From: Alphaproteobacteria bacterium
GTDB lineage: Bacteria > Pseudomonadota > Alphaproteobacteria > CACIAM-22H2
Length of the DNA stretch: 64,000 nt
Direction: 5' to 3'
NCBI GenBank assembly: GCA_016793165.1
Contig: JAEULA010000089.1
Span: forward strand, 124,001-188,000
How positions within the stretch are numbered: the stretch's first letter is position 1; every line of letters begins with the position of its first letter. The notes beneath the pieces were generated by a model, which made no database searches, was not told where the DNA came from, and worked only from the letters and a program-made list of their open reading frames with translations. A program made the position numbers and the translations under genes. Shown in pieces: positions 43,897 through 51,424 of the stretch.

Positions 43897-44667
43897 TCAT
43901 GTCCCGACGGACAGTCGGGATGCCGACGCGAGAAAGCGCGCGAGCTCCATGGCAACGTCCTGCGGAATCTCCGTCAGGATCCCGTTCTTGTACCCCTCGA
44001 AGATCCTGACCTGCGCGTCGGGAAGCCGGCGCGCAGCGTGCTCGGCGGCGGCGCGCCCGGCGCCGCGGGCCGACTCCCCCGTCATCACGATCGTCGGGAT
44101 CGCGATCCGTGGCAGCCACGCGTCGATCTCGGTTCGCAGGTAGAGCTCGTAGGTCCTGATGAAGACGTCGTCGTCGAGATCGTCGATCTGGGCGAGGCGG
44201 GCCCGCAGCGCCTCCGGGTGGTTGCGCACGAACTCGTCCGTGTACCAGGACTGGACGAGGCGCCCCATCACGGCGCGAACGCCTTCGCGGCGCAACGCGT
44301 CGATGAGCGCGGCCCCGGCCTGGACATCGGCGGCCGTTCGGGCGACCGGGGCCGCCATCAGGCCGAGGGCCGCGACGCGCTCGGGCGATTGCAGGGCGAA
44401 TCCGGCTGCGATGTAGGCGCCGAGGGAGTGCCCGACGAGGAAGATCCGGCCGTCGGCGTTCCGGTCGATCACCATCGCGAGATCTTCGACGAACGTCGAG
44501 AGCTCCAGCGCGCCGGCCGGGAGCGTCGGACCGCCGTGCCCGGGCAGATCGTAGGTCACGCACCGGAACGACGGCAGATGCTGCACGACGCCCGCCCAGG
44601 TCTCGTGCGTTGAGCCGTTGCCGTGCACGAAGACGATCGTCGGGCCCTCGCCGGTGATTCGGATCAT
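43897..44667 (-). CDS. Alpha/beta hydrolase-fold protein lacking catalytic His
   Basis: A 256-residue alpha/beta hydrolase-fold protein. The oxyanion segment VFVHGNGSTHETW and nucleophile motif GHSLGAY (Ser81) are present. However, where the family carries the catalytic His, the chain reads FEGYKNGILTEI (Asn228). The paralogue at 49510 has GLKHAILIEA (His236) at the same place, and its acid candidate Asp208 aligns with Ala200 here. It could be an inactive or binding form, a lyase-like enzyme or a partly decayed gene; the rest is intact, so decay seems less likely. It follows the FAD monooxygenase by 34 bases. Confidence 0.85.
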   Translation of the reverse strand: MIRITGEGPTIVFVHGNGSTHETWAGVVQHLPSFRCVTYDLPGHGGPTLPAGALELSTFVEDLAMVIDRNADGRIFLVGHSLGAYIAAGFALQSPERVAALGLMAAPVARTAADVQAGAALIDALRREGVRAVMGRLVQSWYTDEFVRNHPEALRARLAQIDDLDDDVFIRTYELYLRTEIDAWLPRIAIPTIVMTGESARGAGRAAAEHAARRLPDAQVRIFEGYKNGILTEIPQDVAMELARFLASASRLSVGT

Positions 44668-44701
44668 CGCCGACCTCGGTTCAGGCTCGCCGTTGCCATC
44701 A

Positions 44702-45847
44702 TCAGATCGCCGGCTTGTGCTCGATGGCGACGCGGAAGTTGCGCTGGTAGAGGTCCGTACGCGCAAGCAGCGGCAGGATCCGGCTGCGCAGGTCGAGCAG
44801 CTTGCGCGGCCAGCGCGTGCCGAAATAGCCGTAGAGGAACGACATGCGCTGGGTCCGTTCGACATAGGGCCGCTCACTGGCCTCCCAGCGACGCAGGGCC
44901 TCGGGAACGTCCTTGCTGGTCGCCAGGGCCCGCGCCATCACCACGGCATTGACGATGGCGACGCCCGCGCCCTGTCCGAGATTGGGCGCCATGCCGTGCG
45001 CCGCGTCGCCGACGATGGCGACACGGCCCTTGGTCCAAGACGAGCAGGTGACGTTGAAGAAGGGCCGCCAGTACTCCTCGGGATGGCGGGGCAGGCGCTC
45101 GAGATATTCTCGATACTGCGGGTGCGACGACACCCAGGCCTCGAGATTGAAGGGCTGCTGGACGCGGCCTTGGATGTCGGACTCCGGGCAGCACAGGAAC
45201 ACGTAGTGGAAGTCCTTGCTGGTCGGCGCGATGCCCACGCGCCGTCCGCCGTTCCACATCTCGATGCGCCGCGTGTTGATGCTGTCGCCGTCCTTGCGCG
45301 GAATCAGATGCCGACCGCAGCCGTCCTTCATGTCGAAGATCTCGACGGCGAGCCGCAGCGAATCGCGGACGCGCGAGAACACGCCGTCGGCGCCGATCAC
45401 GAGGTCCGCCTTGGGTCCCAAGCCGTTCGCGAATTCCAGGCGGCCTTCCGGATCCGCCCCGAGAACGAGGGAGTTCGTGACGATCTCGGCGCCGTGCTTC
45501 ACGGCGCATTCCGCGAGGATGCGGTGCAGCTCCGTGCGCAGGATGACGATGAGCTCGGGGACCCAGTCGCTCATGCGGCGAAGATCGACTTCTTGGCCGC
45601 GATGATCGAGGAGGAGCCGCGGAGTCGTCGACGGCGCGCCGATCGTCGCCACCTTGTCGTACACGCCGAGCTCGCGCAGGGCGTCGAGGGCGTTCTGCCA
45701 GAGGTAGATCCCAGCGCCGATCTCGCGCAGGTCGCGACCCCGCTCGTGGACACGTACCCGCCATCCCCGCTGCGCAAGCGCCGCCGCGGCGGCCAGTCCT
45801 GCCAGACCTGCGCCGGCAATCTCGGCGAAGGGCTTCTCGTTCGACAT
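44702..45847 (-). CDS. FAD-dependent monooxygenase resembling pyridine-ring-opening MHPCO
   Basis: A 381-residue class A flavin monooxygenase. The dinucleotide motif AGAGLAGLAAAAALA lies at 10-24 and the GD motif VAIVGDAAHGMAPNLGQGAG at about 290-310. The N-terminal EIGAGIYLWQNALDALRELG strongly recalls 2-methyl-3-hydroxypyridine-5-carboxylate oxygenase (MHPCO), which hydroxylates and opens a pyridine ring in vitamin B6 breakdown; relatives also include 6-hydroxynicotinate 3-monooxygenase. This likeness is from memory, not from an alignment. The start at 45847 follows GGGAGGAA with a 9-base spacer. It is the first gene of the minus-strand cluster. Confidence 0.82.
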   Translation of the reverse strand: MSNEKPFAEIAGAGLAGLAAAAALAQRGWRVRVHERGRDLREIGAGIYLWQNALDALRELGVYDKVATIGAPSTTPRLLLDHRGQEVDLRRMSDWVPELIVILRTELHRILAECAVKHGAEIVTNSLVLGADPEGRLEFANGLGPKADLVIGADGVFSRVRDSLRLAVEIFDMKDGCGRHLIPRKDGDSINTRRIEMWNGGRRVGIAPTSKDFHYVFLCCPESDIQGRVQQPFNLEAWVSSHPQYREYLERLPRHPEEYWRPFFNVTCSSWTKGRVAIVGDAAHGMAPNLGQGAGVAIVNAVVMARALATSKDVPEALRRWEASERPYVERTQRMSFLYGYFGTRWPRKLLDLRSRILPLLARTDLYQRNFRVAIEHKPAI

Positions 45848-46213
45848 GCCTCGATTCCTCCCGGCCGGCACTTCGCCCCTCGACGCAAGGTGGCGAACGC
45901 GCGCATCGCGACTTGTCGCGTGCGCATCGTCGCGGATACTTCGCATGCGGTCGCAGGTCGCTCGAAATCGAATTGGCTGATCTGACGATCAATCCGCGTG
46001 ATGACTGCCGGGAGGCCACGCCCATCAAAAAAACTGACCGCATCATGAAAACAAACGATTTGTGTGCGTCGACGGCGATCTGAATGTTGGGCGCGCAGGG
46101 AGTGAACCGCCGTTTGCAGTGCAGCAGAGATGCCGCCAGGGGCATCGCGTTGTGCTTGGCCGTGGTTCGGATGCCGCGGCAGGAAGACCCGCGGGGCGAC
46201 AGTCTGGTGAGGG
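45848..46213. promoter_or_regulatory. Divergent promoter region of catabolic/transport clusters
   Basis: These 366 bases separate the minus-strand monooxygenase cluster from the plus-strand ABC importer. A markedly AT-rich tract at about 46023-46063 (with runs of A and T) stands out from the surrounding high-GC DNA and is the probable location of promoter elements. The octamer GCGCATCG occurs twice (45901-45908, 45922-45929), and CGCATGCG at 45942-45949 is a perfect palindrome. No gene is seen. The LysR protein nearby is the likely regulator. Confidence 0.5.
45978..45991. promoter_or_regulatory. Candidate operator TGATC-N4-GATCA
   Basis: A perfect 5-bp inverted repeat TGATC/GATCA separated by TGAC lies in the divergent region about 130 bases upstream of the monooxygenase start and 220 upstream of the ABC gene. 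It is flanked by ATTG on the left and, overlapping its right arm, CAAT. It is a plausible regulator site; LysR sites are usually of T-N11-A type, which this does not strictly match. Confidence 0.35.
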
Positions 46214-47419
46214 ATGGCTCCGAAGCTCGAGATCGATCGACTGTCAAAGGTCTACGGCGACCATCCGGACCAGGCTCTGCGTCTGATCGGCGAGGGCGCG
46301 TCGCCCAAGGACGTGTTCGCACGAACGTCCCAGGTCGTGGCGGTTTCGGATGTGTCGTTCGCCGTCGACGAGGGCGAGATCTTCACGATCATGGGGCTCT
46401 CGGGGTCCGGCAAGTCGACCCTGGTGCGATGCATCAACCGGATCATCGAGCCGTCGGCGGGACGCATCGTCATCGATGATGAGGACGTCCTCGCGATGTC
46501 GCGCGCCCGGCTTCGGGAATTGCGCCGGCGCAAGGTCGCGATGGTGTTTCAGAACTTCGCCCTGTTGCCGCACCGGACCGTGCTCGAGAACGTCGAATTC
46601 GGACTCATGATCAGAGGCGAAGACATTGCCGCTCGCCGTCGGCGATGCGACGCGGCGCTCGCGCAGGTCGGCCTCTCGGAGTGGGCGGCACGATACCCGG
46701 ACAACCTGTCCGGCGGCATGAAGCAGCGCGTCGGTCTCGCCCGTGCCCTGGCCAGCGATCCCGACGTTCTGCTGATGGACGAGCCGTTCAGCGCGCTCGA
46801 TCCCTTGATCCGCTCCGAGCTGCAGCTCGAGCTCCTGCGATTGCAGCGCACGATTCGCAAGACGATCGTCTTCATCACCCACGACTTCCACGAGGCCGTG
46901 CGGCTCTCCGACCATCTGGCCGTGATGCGCGAAGGCAGCTTCGTGCAGGTCGGCTCGCCGCACGACATCGTGCTCGATCCCGCCGACGACTACGTTGCGA
47001 CGTTCGCGCGGGACCTCGACCGGTCGAAGCTGCTGACCGCGGGCGACGTCGCGACGCGCCGGATCCCCATCATCGCCGCCGACGTCGGGCCGGAGGCGAT
47101 GCGCGAACAGGTGACTCGGAGCGGGGCGCCCTACGCGGTGTTGATCGACGCCGCGGGGCGTCCTTCGGGCTACGTGTCCCGCGACGAGCTCGGCGCGACA
47201 TTGCGCCGGCGTGAGGTCCGTTCCTTGCCCGCCGCGACGCCGCTGCCCGACATGTACGCGGCGCTCGGCGCCAATGCGCCCGTTGCGATCGTCGCCGATG
47301 ACGGCACGGCCATCGGTGCGGTCGATGCGAGCGACGTGATCCGCCGCCTCAGCGAACCTGCGCGCGCCGCGTCGGCATCGATTGGCGGAGTTGCTGGGCA
47401 TTCGGTGCGGCCGTCATGA
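46214..47419 (+). CDS. Quaternary amine ABC transporter ATP-binding protein (ProV-like)
   Basis: A 401-residue ABC ATPase of the glycine betaine/proline (QAT) family. It has Walker A GLSGSGKST, the signature NLSGGMKQRVGLARAL and Walker B VLLMDEPFSALDP. The extended N-terminus (residues 1-45, KVYGDHPDQALRLIGEGASP) is typical of ProV. The C-terminal 120 residues are CBS-like (RRIPIIAADVGPEAMREQVT and after), which sense ionic strength or nucleotides in relatives. It powers import through the following permease, with which it overlaps by 4 bases. The operon is next to catabolic genes, so nutrient uptake is more likely than osmoprotection alone. Confidence 0.9.
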   Translation: MAPKLEIDRLSKVYGDHPDQALRLIGEGASPKDVFARTSQVVAVSDVSFAVDEGEIFTIMGLSGSGKSTLVRCINRIIEPSAGRIVIDDEDVLAMSRARLRELRRRKVAMVFQNFALLPHRTVLENVEFGLMIRGEDIAARRRRCDAALAQVGLSEWAARYPDNLSGGMKQRVGLARALASDPDVLLMDEPFSALDPLIRSELQLELLRLQRTIRKTIVFITHDFHEAVRLSDHLAVMREGSFVQVGSPHDIVLDPADDYVATFARDLDRSKLLTAGDVATRRIPIIAADVGPEAMREQVTRSGAPYAVLIDAAGRPSGYVSRDELGATLRRREVRSLPAATPLPDMYAALGANAPVAIVADDGTAIGAVDASDVIRRLSEPARAASASIGGVAGHSVRPS

Positions 47420-48327
47420 GCGGAGTTCCCGCCTTCCTGCGCCTGCCGGTCGACAAGTGGATCCAGGCCATCGTCGACTGGCTCGTGTACGAGTGGCGGC
47501 CGGCGTTCCAGGCGATGCGCTGGCCCATCCAGCAGGTTCTCAACGCCATCACCGACTTCCTGCTCTTCGTGCCGTTCTGGGCGGTGGTCGTGTTCTTCGC
47601 CGTCCTCGGATGGCGAACGGCGGGCTGGCGCCACGGTCTCTTCTGCGCCGTATCGTTCCTGCTGATCGCCGCGATGGGGCAGTGGAGCCAGGCGATGATC
47701 TCGCTCGCGATCCTGTTCACGGCGGTCACCTACTGCTTCGTGGTCGGCATCCCGCTTGGGATCCTGGCGAGCCGCAGCGAGTGGTTCTGGTCGATCCTGC
47801 GCCCCCTGCTCGACGGCATGCAGACGACGCCATCCTTCGTCTACCTGGTTCCCGTAGTGATGCTGTTCGGCATCGGAACGGTCCCCGGCGTGATCGCGAC
47901 GATCATCTTCGCCATGCCGCCGGTCATCCGGCTCACCAATCTTGGCCTGCGCCAGGTGTCCCCGGAGGCGATCGAGGCGGGCGAGGCCTACGGCGCCACC
48001 GAGTGGCAGTCGCTCGTCAACATCCGCCTGCCGCTGGCGCTGCCGTCGATCATGGCGGGCCTCAACCAGACGCTGCTGATGGCCCTCGTGATGAGCGTCG
48101 TCATCGCGATGATCGGCGCCGAAGGCCTCGGACTGACGGTGTTGCGCGGCATCGGCGCGCTCGACGTCGGACTCGCCGGGGTCGGCGGCCTCGCGATCGT
48201 GCTGATGGCGATCAGCCTCGACCGCATCGCCCAGGGCCTCGTGCAGATCGCCGATCCCTCGAGCCGCCGGGGCAAGCCTGCCTCGCTCGTCGCGAGCCTC
48301 AAGTCCCTGCGGCCGCCGTCGCAGTGA
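47416..48327 (+). CDS. Quaternary amine ABC transporter permease (ProW-like)
   Basis: A 303-residue membrane protein with about seven helices and the ABC importer permease domain. The conserved loop EAGEAYGATEWQSLVNIRLPLALPSIMAGL (the EAxxxxGA...IxLP motif; core EAGEAYGATEWQSLVNIRLP) contacts the ATPase. It has an N-terminal extension with an amphipathic segment (WIQAIVDWLVYEWRPAFQAM), as in ProW. It overlaps the ATPase gene by 4 bases and is followed after 49 bases by the binding protein. Confidence 0.9.
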   Translation: MSGVPAFLRLPVDKWIQAIVDWLVYEWRPAFQAMRWPIQQVLNAITDFLLFVPFWAVVVFFAVLGWRTAGWRHGLFCAVSFLLIAAMGQWSQAMISLAILFTAVTYCFVVGIPLGILASRSEWFWSILRPLLDGMQTTPSFVYLVPVVMLFGIGTVPGVIATIIFAMPPVIRLTNLGLRQVSPEAIEAGEAYGATEWQSLVNIRLPLALPSIMAGLNQTLLMALVMSVVIAMIGAEGLGLTVLRGIGALDVGLAGVGGLAIVLMAISLDRIAQGLVQIADPSSRRGKPASLVASLKSLRPPSQ

Positions 48328-48376
48328 ACGACCCGTCGTCAACCGAACCCGAACGAACCAGCCAAAGGAGAACGCC

Positions 48377-49423
48377 ATGAAGTCCCCGACGAGACTGACC
48401 CGTCGCACGACCATCGCTTCCGGCCTCGGCGCCGCGGCGTTGCTCGGCGCCCCGAGCCTGCATGCACAGCAGCGGCTTCCGGGTGCCGGCAAGACCGTCA
48501 GCCCCGCGCGGCCCAACTGGGATTCCTTCTGGTTCGGCCAGAAGATCGTCGACATCGGCATGGAGCGGCTCGGATATCGCGTCGAGTCCATCAAGACGCT
48601 GGCGCCTGCGGCGATCTTCACGTCGCTCGCGCGCGGCGACCTGCACTACACGGTCGACACGATCCTGCCGAACCACTCGGAGTTCTATGCCAAGACGCAG
48701 GCCGACGTGATGCCGGTCGGCCCGATCATGGACCCCGGCACGGTGCAGGGCTACATGATCGACAAGGCGACGGCCGAGAAGCACAACATCCGCTATCTCG
48801 AGGACCTCGCCGATCCGAAGATCGCTGCCCTGTTCGACCAGAACGGCGACGGCAAGGCCGACATGGTCGGGCCGTCCGTCTCCTGGACGGGTTCAGCGGG
48901 GGTCGTCTCCCATCAGATCCAGGCGCTCGGACTCGAGAAGACCATCAATGTCGTCCAGGGCGAGTACACCACCCTTGCCGCCGATGCGGTCGGCCGCCAC
49001 GCGTCGGGCAAGCCGATCTTCCTCTACACGTGGTACCCGAACCCGACGACGATGAAGCTGCTGCCGGGGCGCGACCTCGTCTGGCTGCAGCTCAAGAAGG
49101 TCTCGCTGCCCGGCGACCAGATGGAGCGCTACAAGGCCCTGGCCGGCGTCGACGGCTGCGCGAGCAACCCGTGCGACGTGGGCTGGCTGCCGACCGTCTA
49201 TTACATCGGCGTGAACCGCAAATGGGCGGCCGAGAACCCGGCGGCGCACGAGTTCTTCAAGCAGGTGAAGATGGTCCTGCAGGACCGCGCCGAGCAGAAC
49301 GCAAGGATGCTGAACGGCGAGAACCGCGAAGAGGATATCGAGCGCCATGCGCGTGCGTGGATCAGCGCCAACCAGCAGAAGTTCGATTCCTGGATCGCCG
49401 CGGCGATGGCCGTGAAGGGCTGA
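48377..49423 (+). CDS. ProX-like quaternary amine binding protein
   Basis: A 348-residue periplasmic binding protein with a Tat/Sec leader (LTRRTTIASGLGAAALLGAP). Its order of elements recalls E. coli ProX: VSWTGSAG (a Trp of the aromatic cage), the segment SGKPIFLYTWYPNPTTMKLL with the second cage Trp, DLVWLQLKKVSLPG, and the C-terminal ARAWISANQQKFDSWIAAAM. A Cys pair in GCASNPCDVGW probably forms a disulfide. Trp cages of this type bind quaternary ammonium groups. The gene lacks a visible first cage Trp in an obvious place, so the ligand may not be glycine betaine. Confidence 0.85.
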   Translation: MKSPTRLTRRTTIASGLGAAALLGAPSLHAQQRLPGAGKTVSPARPNWDSFWFGQKIVDIGMERLGYRVESIKTLAPAAIFTSLARGDLHYTVDTILPNHSEFYAKTQADVMPVGPIMDPGTVQGYMIDKATAEKHNIRYLEDLADPKIAALFDQNGDGKADMVGPSVSWTGSAGVVSHQIQALGLEKTINVVQGEYTTLAADAVGRHASGKPIFLYTWYPNPTTMKLLPGRDLVWLQLKKVSLPGDQMERYKALAGVDGCASNPCDVGWLPTVYYIGVNRKWAAENPAAHEFFKQVKMVLQDRAEQNARMLNGENREEDIERHARAWISANQQKFDSWIAAAMAVKG

Positions 49424-49509
49424 CGGCATCCGTCGATGGCGGCCGTCGCCGCGCCCATGCGGGGCGGCCGCCATCGACGGGGTCGAGTTCATATCGAGGA
49501 GAGGAAGAC

Positions 49510-50286
49510 ATGGCTGTAGCCGTCGACTGCGCATACGTCATCGAGGGCAAGGGGCCGCCGGTGCTCATGGTTCACGGCATCGGCGCCCGCAAGACGAGCT
49601 GGGCGGCACTGACTCAGCACCTGAAGAACGACTTCACATGCATCGCCTACGATCTCCGCGGCCACGGCGAATCGCCGAAGGGCGACGGCGCCTTCGGACT
49701 CGACGAGCTCGTGGCCGATCTCGAGCGGCTGCGCCAGCGCCTCGGCATCGACAGGGCGCATGTCATCGGCCACTCGCTCGGCGGGATGATCGGTCCGGCC
49801 TACGCCCTTGCGCATCCCGAGCGCGTGAATGCGCTGGGCCTCCTGTCGACCGCCGCCTTCCGCACACCCGACGACAGCGCCAAGGTCCGGGCCGTCGTCA
49901 CGGCGATGGAGCAGAAGGGCATCCCGCAGGTCCTGTCGACCCTGGCTGACCGCTGGTTCACCGACGATTTCCAGAAGAACCATCCGGAGCGGATCGAGGC
50001 GCGCAAGCGGCAGGTGATTGAGACCGACGCGAACGTGTTCCTCAATGTCTTCCGCATCTACGCCGAGACTGAGATGTCGCCCTGGCTGCACAAGGTGACG
50101 CATCCCTCGCTCGTCCTGACCGGCGAGCTGGACGGCGGCTGCAATCCGCGCCTGAACCAGCAGATCGCCGACGCGATGCCGAACTCAGAGCTCGTGATCC
50201 TGCCGGGCCTGAAGCACGCAATCCTGATCGAGGCGACGGAGCGCGTCGCGCCGCCGATCGCACGCTTCCTGAAGGCGCATTCCTGA
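49510..50286 (+). CDS. Alpha/beta hydrolase, intact triad
   Basis: A 258-residue alpha/beta hydrolase with the oxyanion motif VLMVHGIGARKTSW, nucleophile GHSLGGM (Ser89), probable acid Asp208 in TGELDGG and catalytic His236 in GLKHAILIEA. It is a paralogue of the protein at 43897, alignable over the whole length. Next to an MHPCO-like monooxygenase, a role in hydrolysing a ring-opened amide is reasonable, comparable to (E)-2-(acetamidomethylene)succinate hydrolase or N-formylmaleamate deformylase; this is inference. GAGGAGAGGAAG precedes the ATG at 49510. It follows the binding-protein gene by 86 bases. Confidence 0.85.
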   Translation: MAVAVDCAYVIEGKGPPVLMVHGIGARKTSWAALTQHLKNDFTCIAYDLRGHGESPKGDGAFGLDELVADLERLRQRLGIDRAHVIGHSLGGMIGPAYALAHPERVNALGLLSTAAFRTPDDSAKVRAVVTAMEQKGIPQVLSTLADRWFTDDFQKNHPERIEARKRQVIETDANVFLNVFRIYAETEMSPWLHKVTHPSLVLTGELDGGCNPRLNQQIADAMPNSELVILPGLKHAILIEATERVAPPIARFLKAHS

Positions 50287-50328
50287 ATCGTCCCGGCCGA
50301 GCGGCCGGGACGGGGACAGTCGGCAGGG

Positions 50329-50541
50329 TCAGCTCTTCGCGGGTGACGCCGCGGGCGCGGCATCGGAGGCGAGCTTGCCCGCGGTAGCCCAGTCGCCCTT
50401 GTCGACCTCGGCGAACACGATATGGACGCTCTGAGGCGTGCCGCCGCAGATCGCGACGAAGCTGTCGGTGACGGCCTTCGCGAAGGCGCGCTTCTGCTCG
50501 ACGTTGCGCCCGGGGAACATCTCGACACGAATCATCGGCAT
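50329..50541 (-). CDS. 4-oxalocrotonate tautomerase family protein
   Basis: A 70-residue small protein starting MPMIRVEMFPGRNVEQKRAF. Removal of Met would expose the N-terminal Pro that is the catalytic base of the 4-OT superfamily. GRNVEQKR and VHIVFAEVDKGDWATAG are family blocks, the Trp lining the active site. Members tautomerise 2-hydroxymuconate-type dienols from aromatic ring cleavage. It faces the alpha/beta hydrolase (stops 42 bases apart), so it probably belongs to the same pathway. The tail after residue 55 is Ala/Ser-rich and not conserved. Confidence 0.85.
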   Translation of the reverse strand: MPMIRVEMFPGRNVEQKRAFAKAVTDSFVAICGGTPQSVHIVFAEVDKGDWATAGKLASDAAPAASPAKS

Positions 50542-50761
50542 TGGATTCTCCTTCAGTATTTCTGCAATCGAGGTCTGACGGGACGCTTGTAGGAGGCCGG
50601 CAGCCGAGTCGCCAATGCAAACTTGCGAAGGACGGTTTGCGCGACGCGGCATGACGCGCCGCGCCACCGACACCGACGAGGCTCTCGCTTCGGCCTCCCG
50701 ATGGAATACGATGGCCGGGCTCAACTGGGCGGCGCCGATGGGGTGGCCGCAGGAGGGAATG

Positions 50762-51373
50762 ATGGCCGAACCGATCGTCTTTCCGGGTGTCGTCGAATGG
50801 TCGGGCGAGAATCCCGGTATCTCGCTGAAGGAGCGCCCCGACGGGCCGTTCACGACGCTGGCGAGCTTCTTTCGCGTCGTGCTCTCGCCGCACGGCCGCG
50901 GCCACGCGCTGGTGCTGCTGCGGTCGCCGCACGACGCGAAGCCGCCGGCCGACCGGCCGAACGTCTGCTACCACGACAACGAGAAGCTCGCCCGCTACCT
51001 CGTCTCGGAGTTCGTCGCGAATTTCGGCGCGTATCGCGGACTGCCCGGTCTCGCGTCGATGAAGTACCGGCGGCTCAATTCGGTCGTCGCGAGCGGCGAT
51101 CCGACCAAGCGCTACACCGAGACGGTGAAGGCCGGCGCCACGACGATCCAGCTCGCTTGGAGCGGCCTCGGCGCGCCGTTCTGCTTCGCGCTGCCGCCCG
51201 ACAAGTCGGCGACCGGCAAGCATCACATGCCGAGCCTGTTCGTCGGCTGCGCGGACGCGACCATCAAGGTCGACGGGCGCAAGCTGCCCGGCAAGCCGGT
51301 GCCGCGCGAGATCGCCGGGCGCACGATCAGCACGGCGATGCTGGCCTTCTCGGAGACCTGGATCCGCGTCTGA
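50762..51373 (+). CDS. Conserved protein of unknown function
   Basis: A 203-residue protein without leader or membrane helix. It has a beta-rich appearance with blocks such as FTTLASFFRVVLSPHGRGHA, NVCYHDNEKLARYLVSEFVA and TTIQLAWSGLGAPFCFALPP; a pair of His (KHH) and two Cys lie in the middle and C-terminal parts. I do not recognise it. AGGAGG lies 5 bases before the ATG at 50762; an ATG at 50759 is immediately adjacent. It is divergent from the tautomerase and convergent with the RTX gene. A link to the cluster is not shown. Confidence 0.7.
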   Translation: MAEPIVFPGVVEWSGENPGISLKERPDGPFTTLASFFRVVLSPHGRGHALVLLRSPHDAKPPADRPNVCYHDNEKLARYLVSEFVANFGAYRGLPGLASMKYRRLNSVVASGDPTKRYTETVKAGATTIQLAWSGLGAPFCFALPPDKSATGKHHMPSLFVGCADATIKVDGRKLPGKPVPREIAGRTISTAMLAFSETWIRV

Positions 51374-51424
51374 CCGGCGCGGCGGCGGCGCGGCCTCGCG
51401 GCGCGCGCCGTCGCCGCCGGCGGC

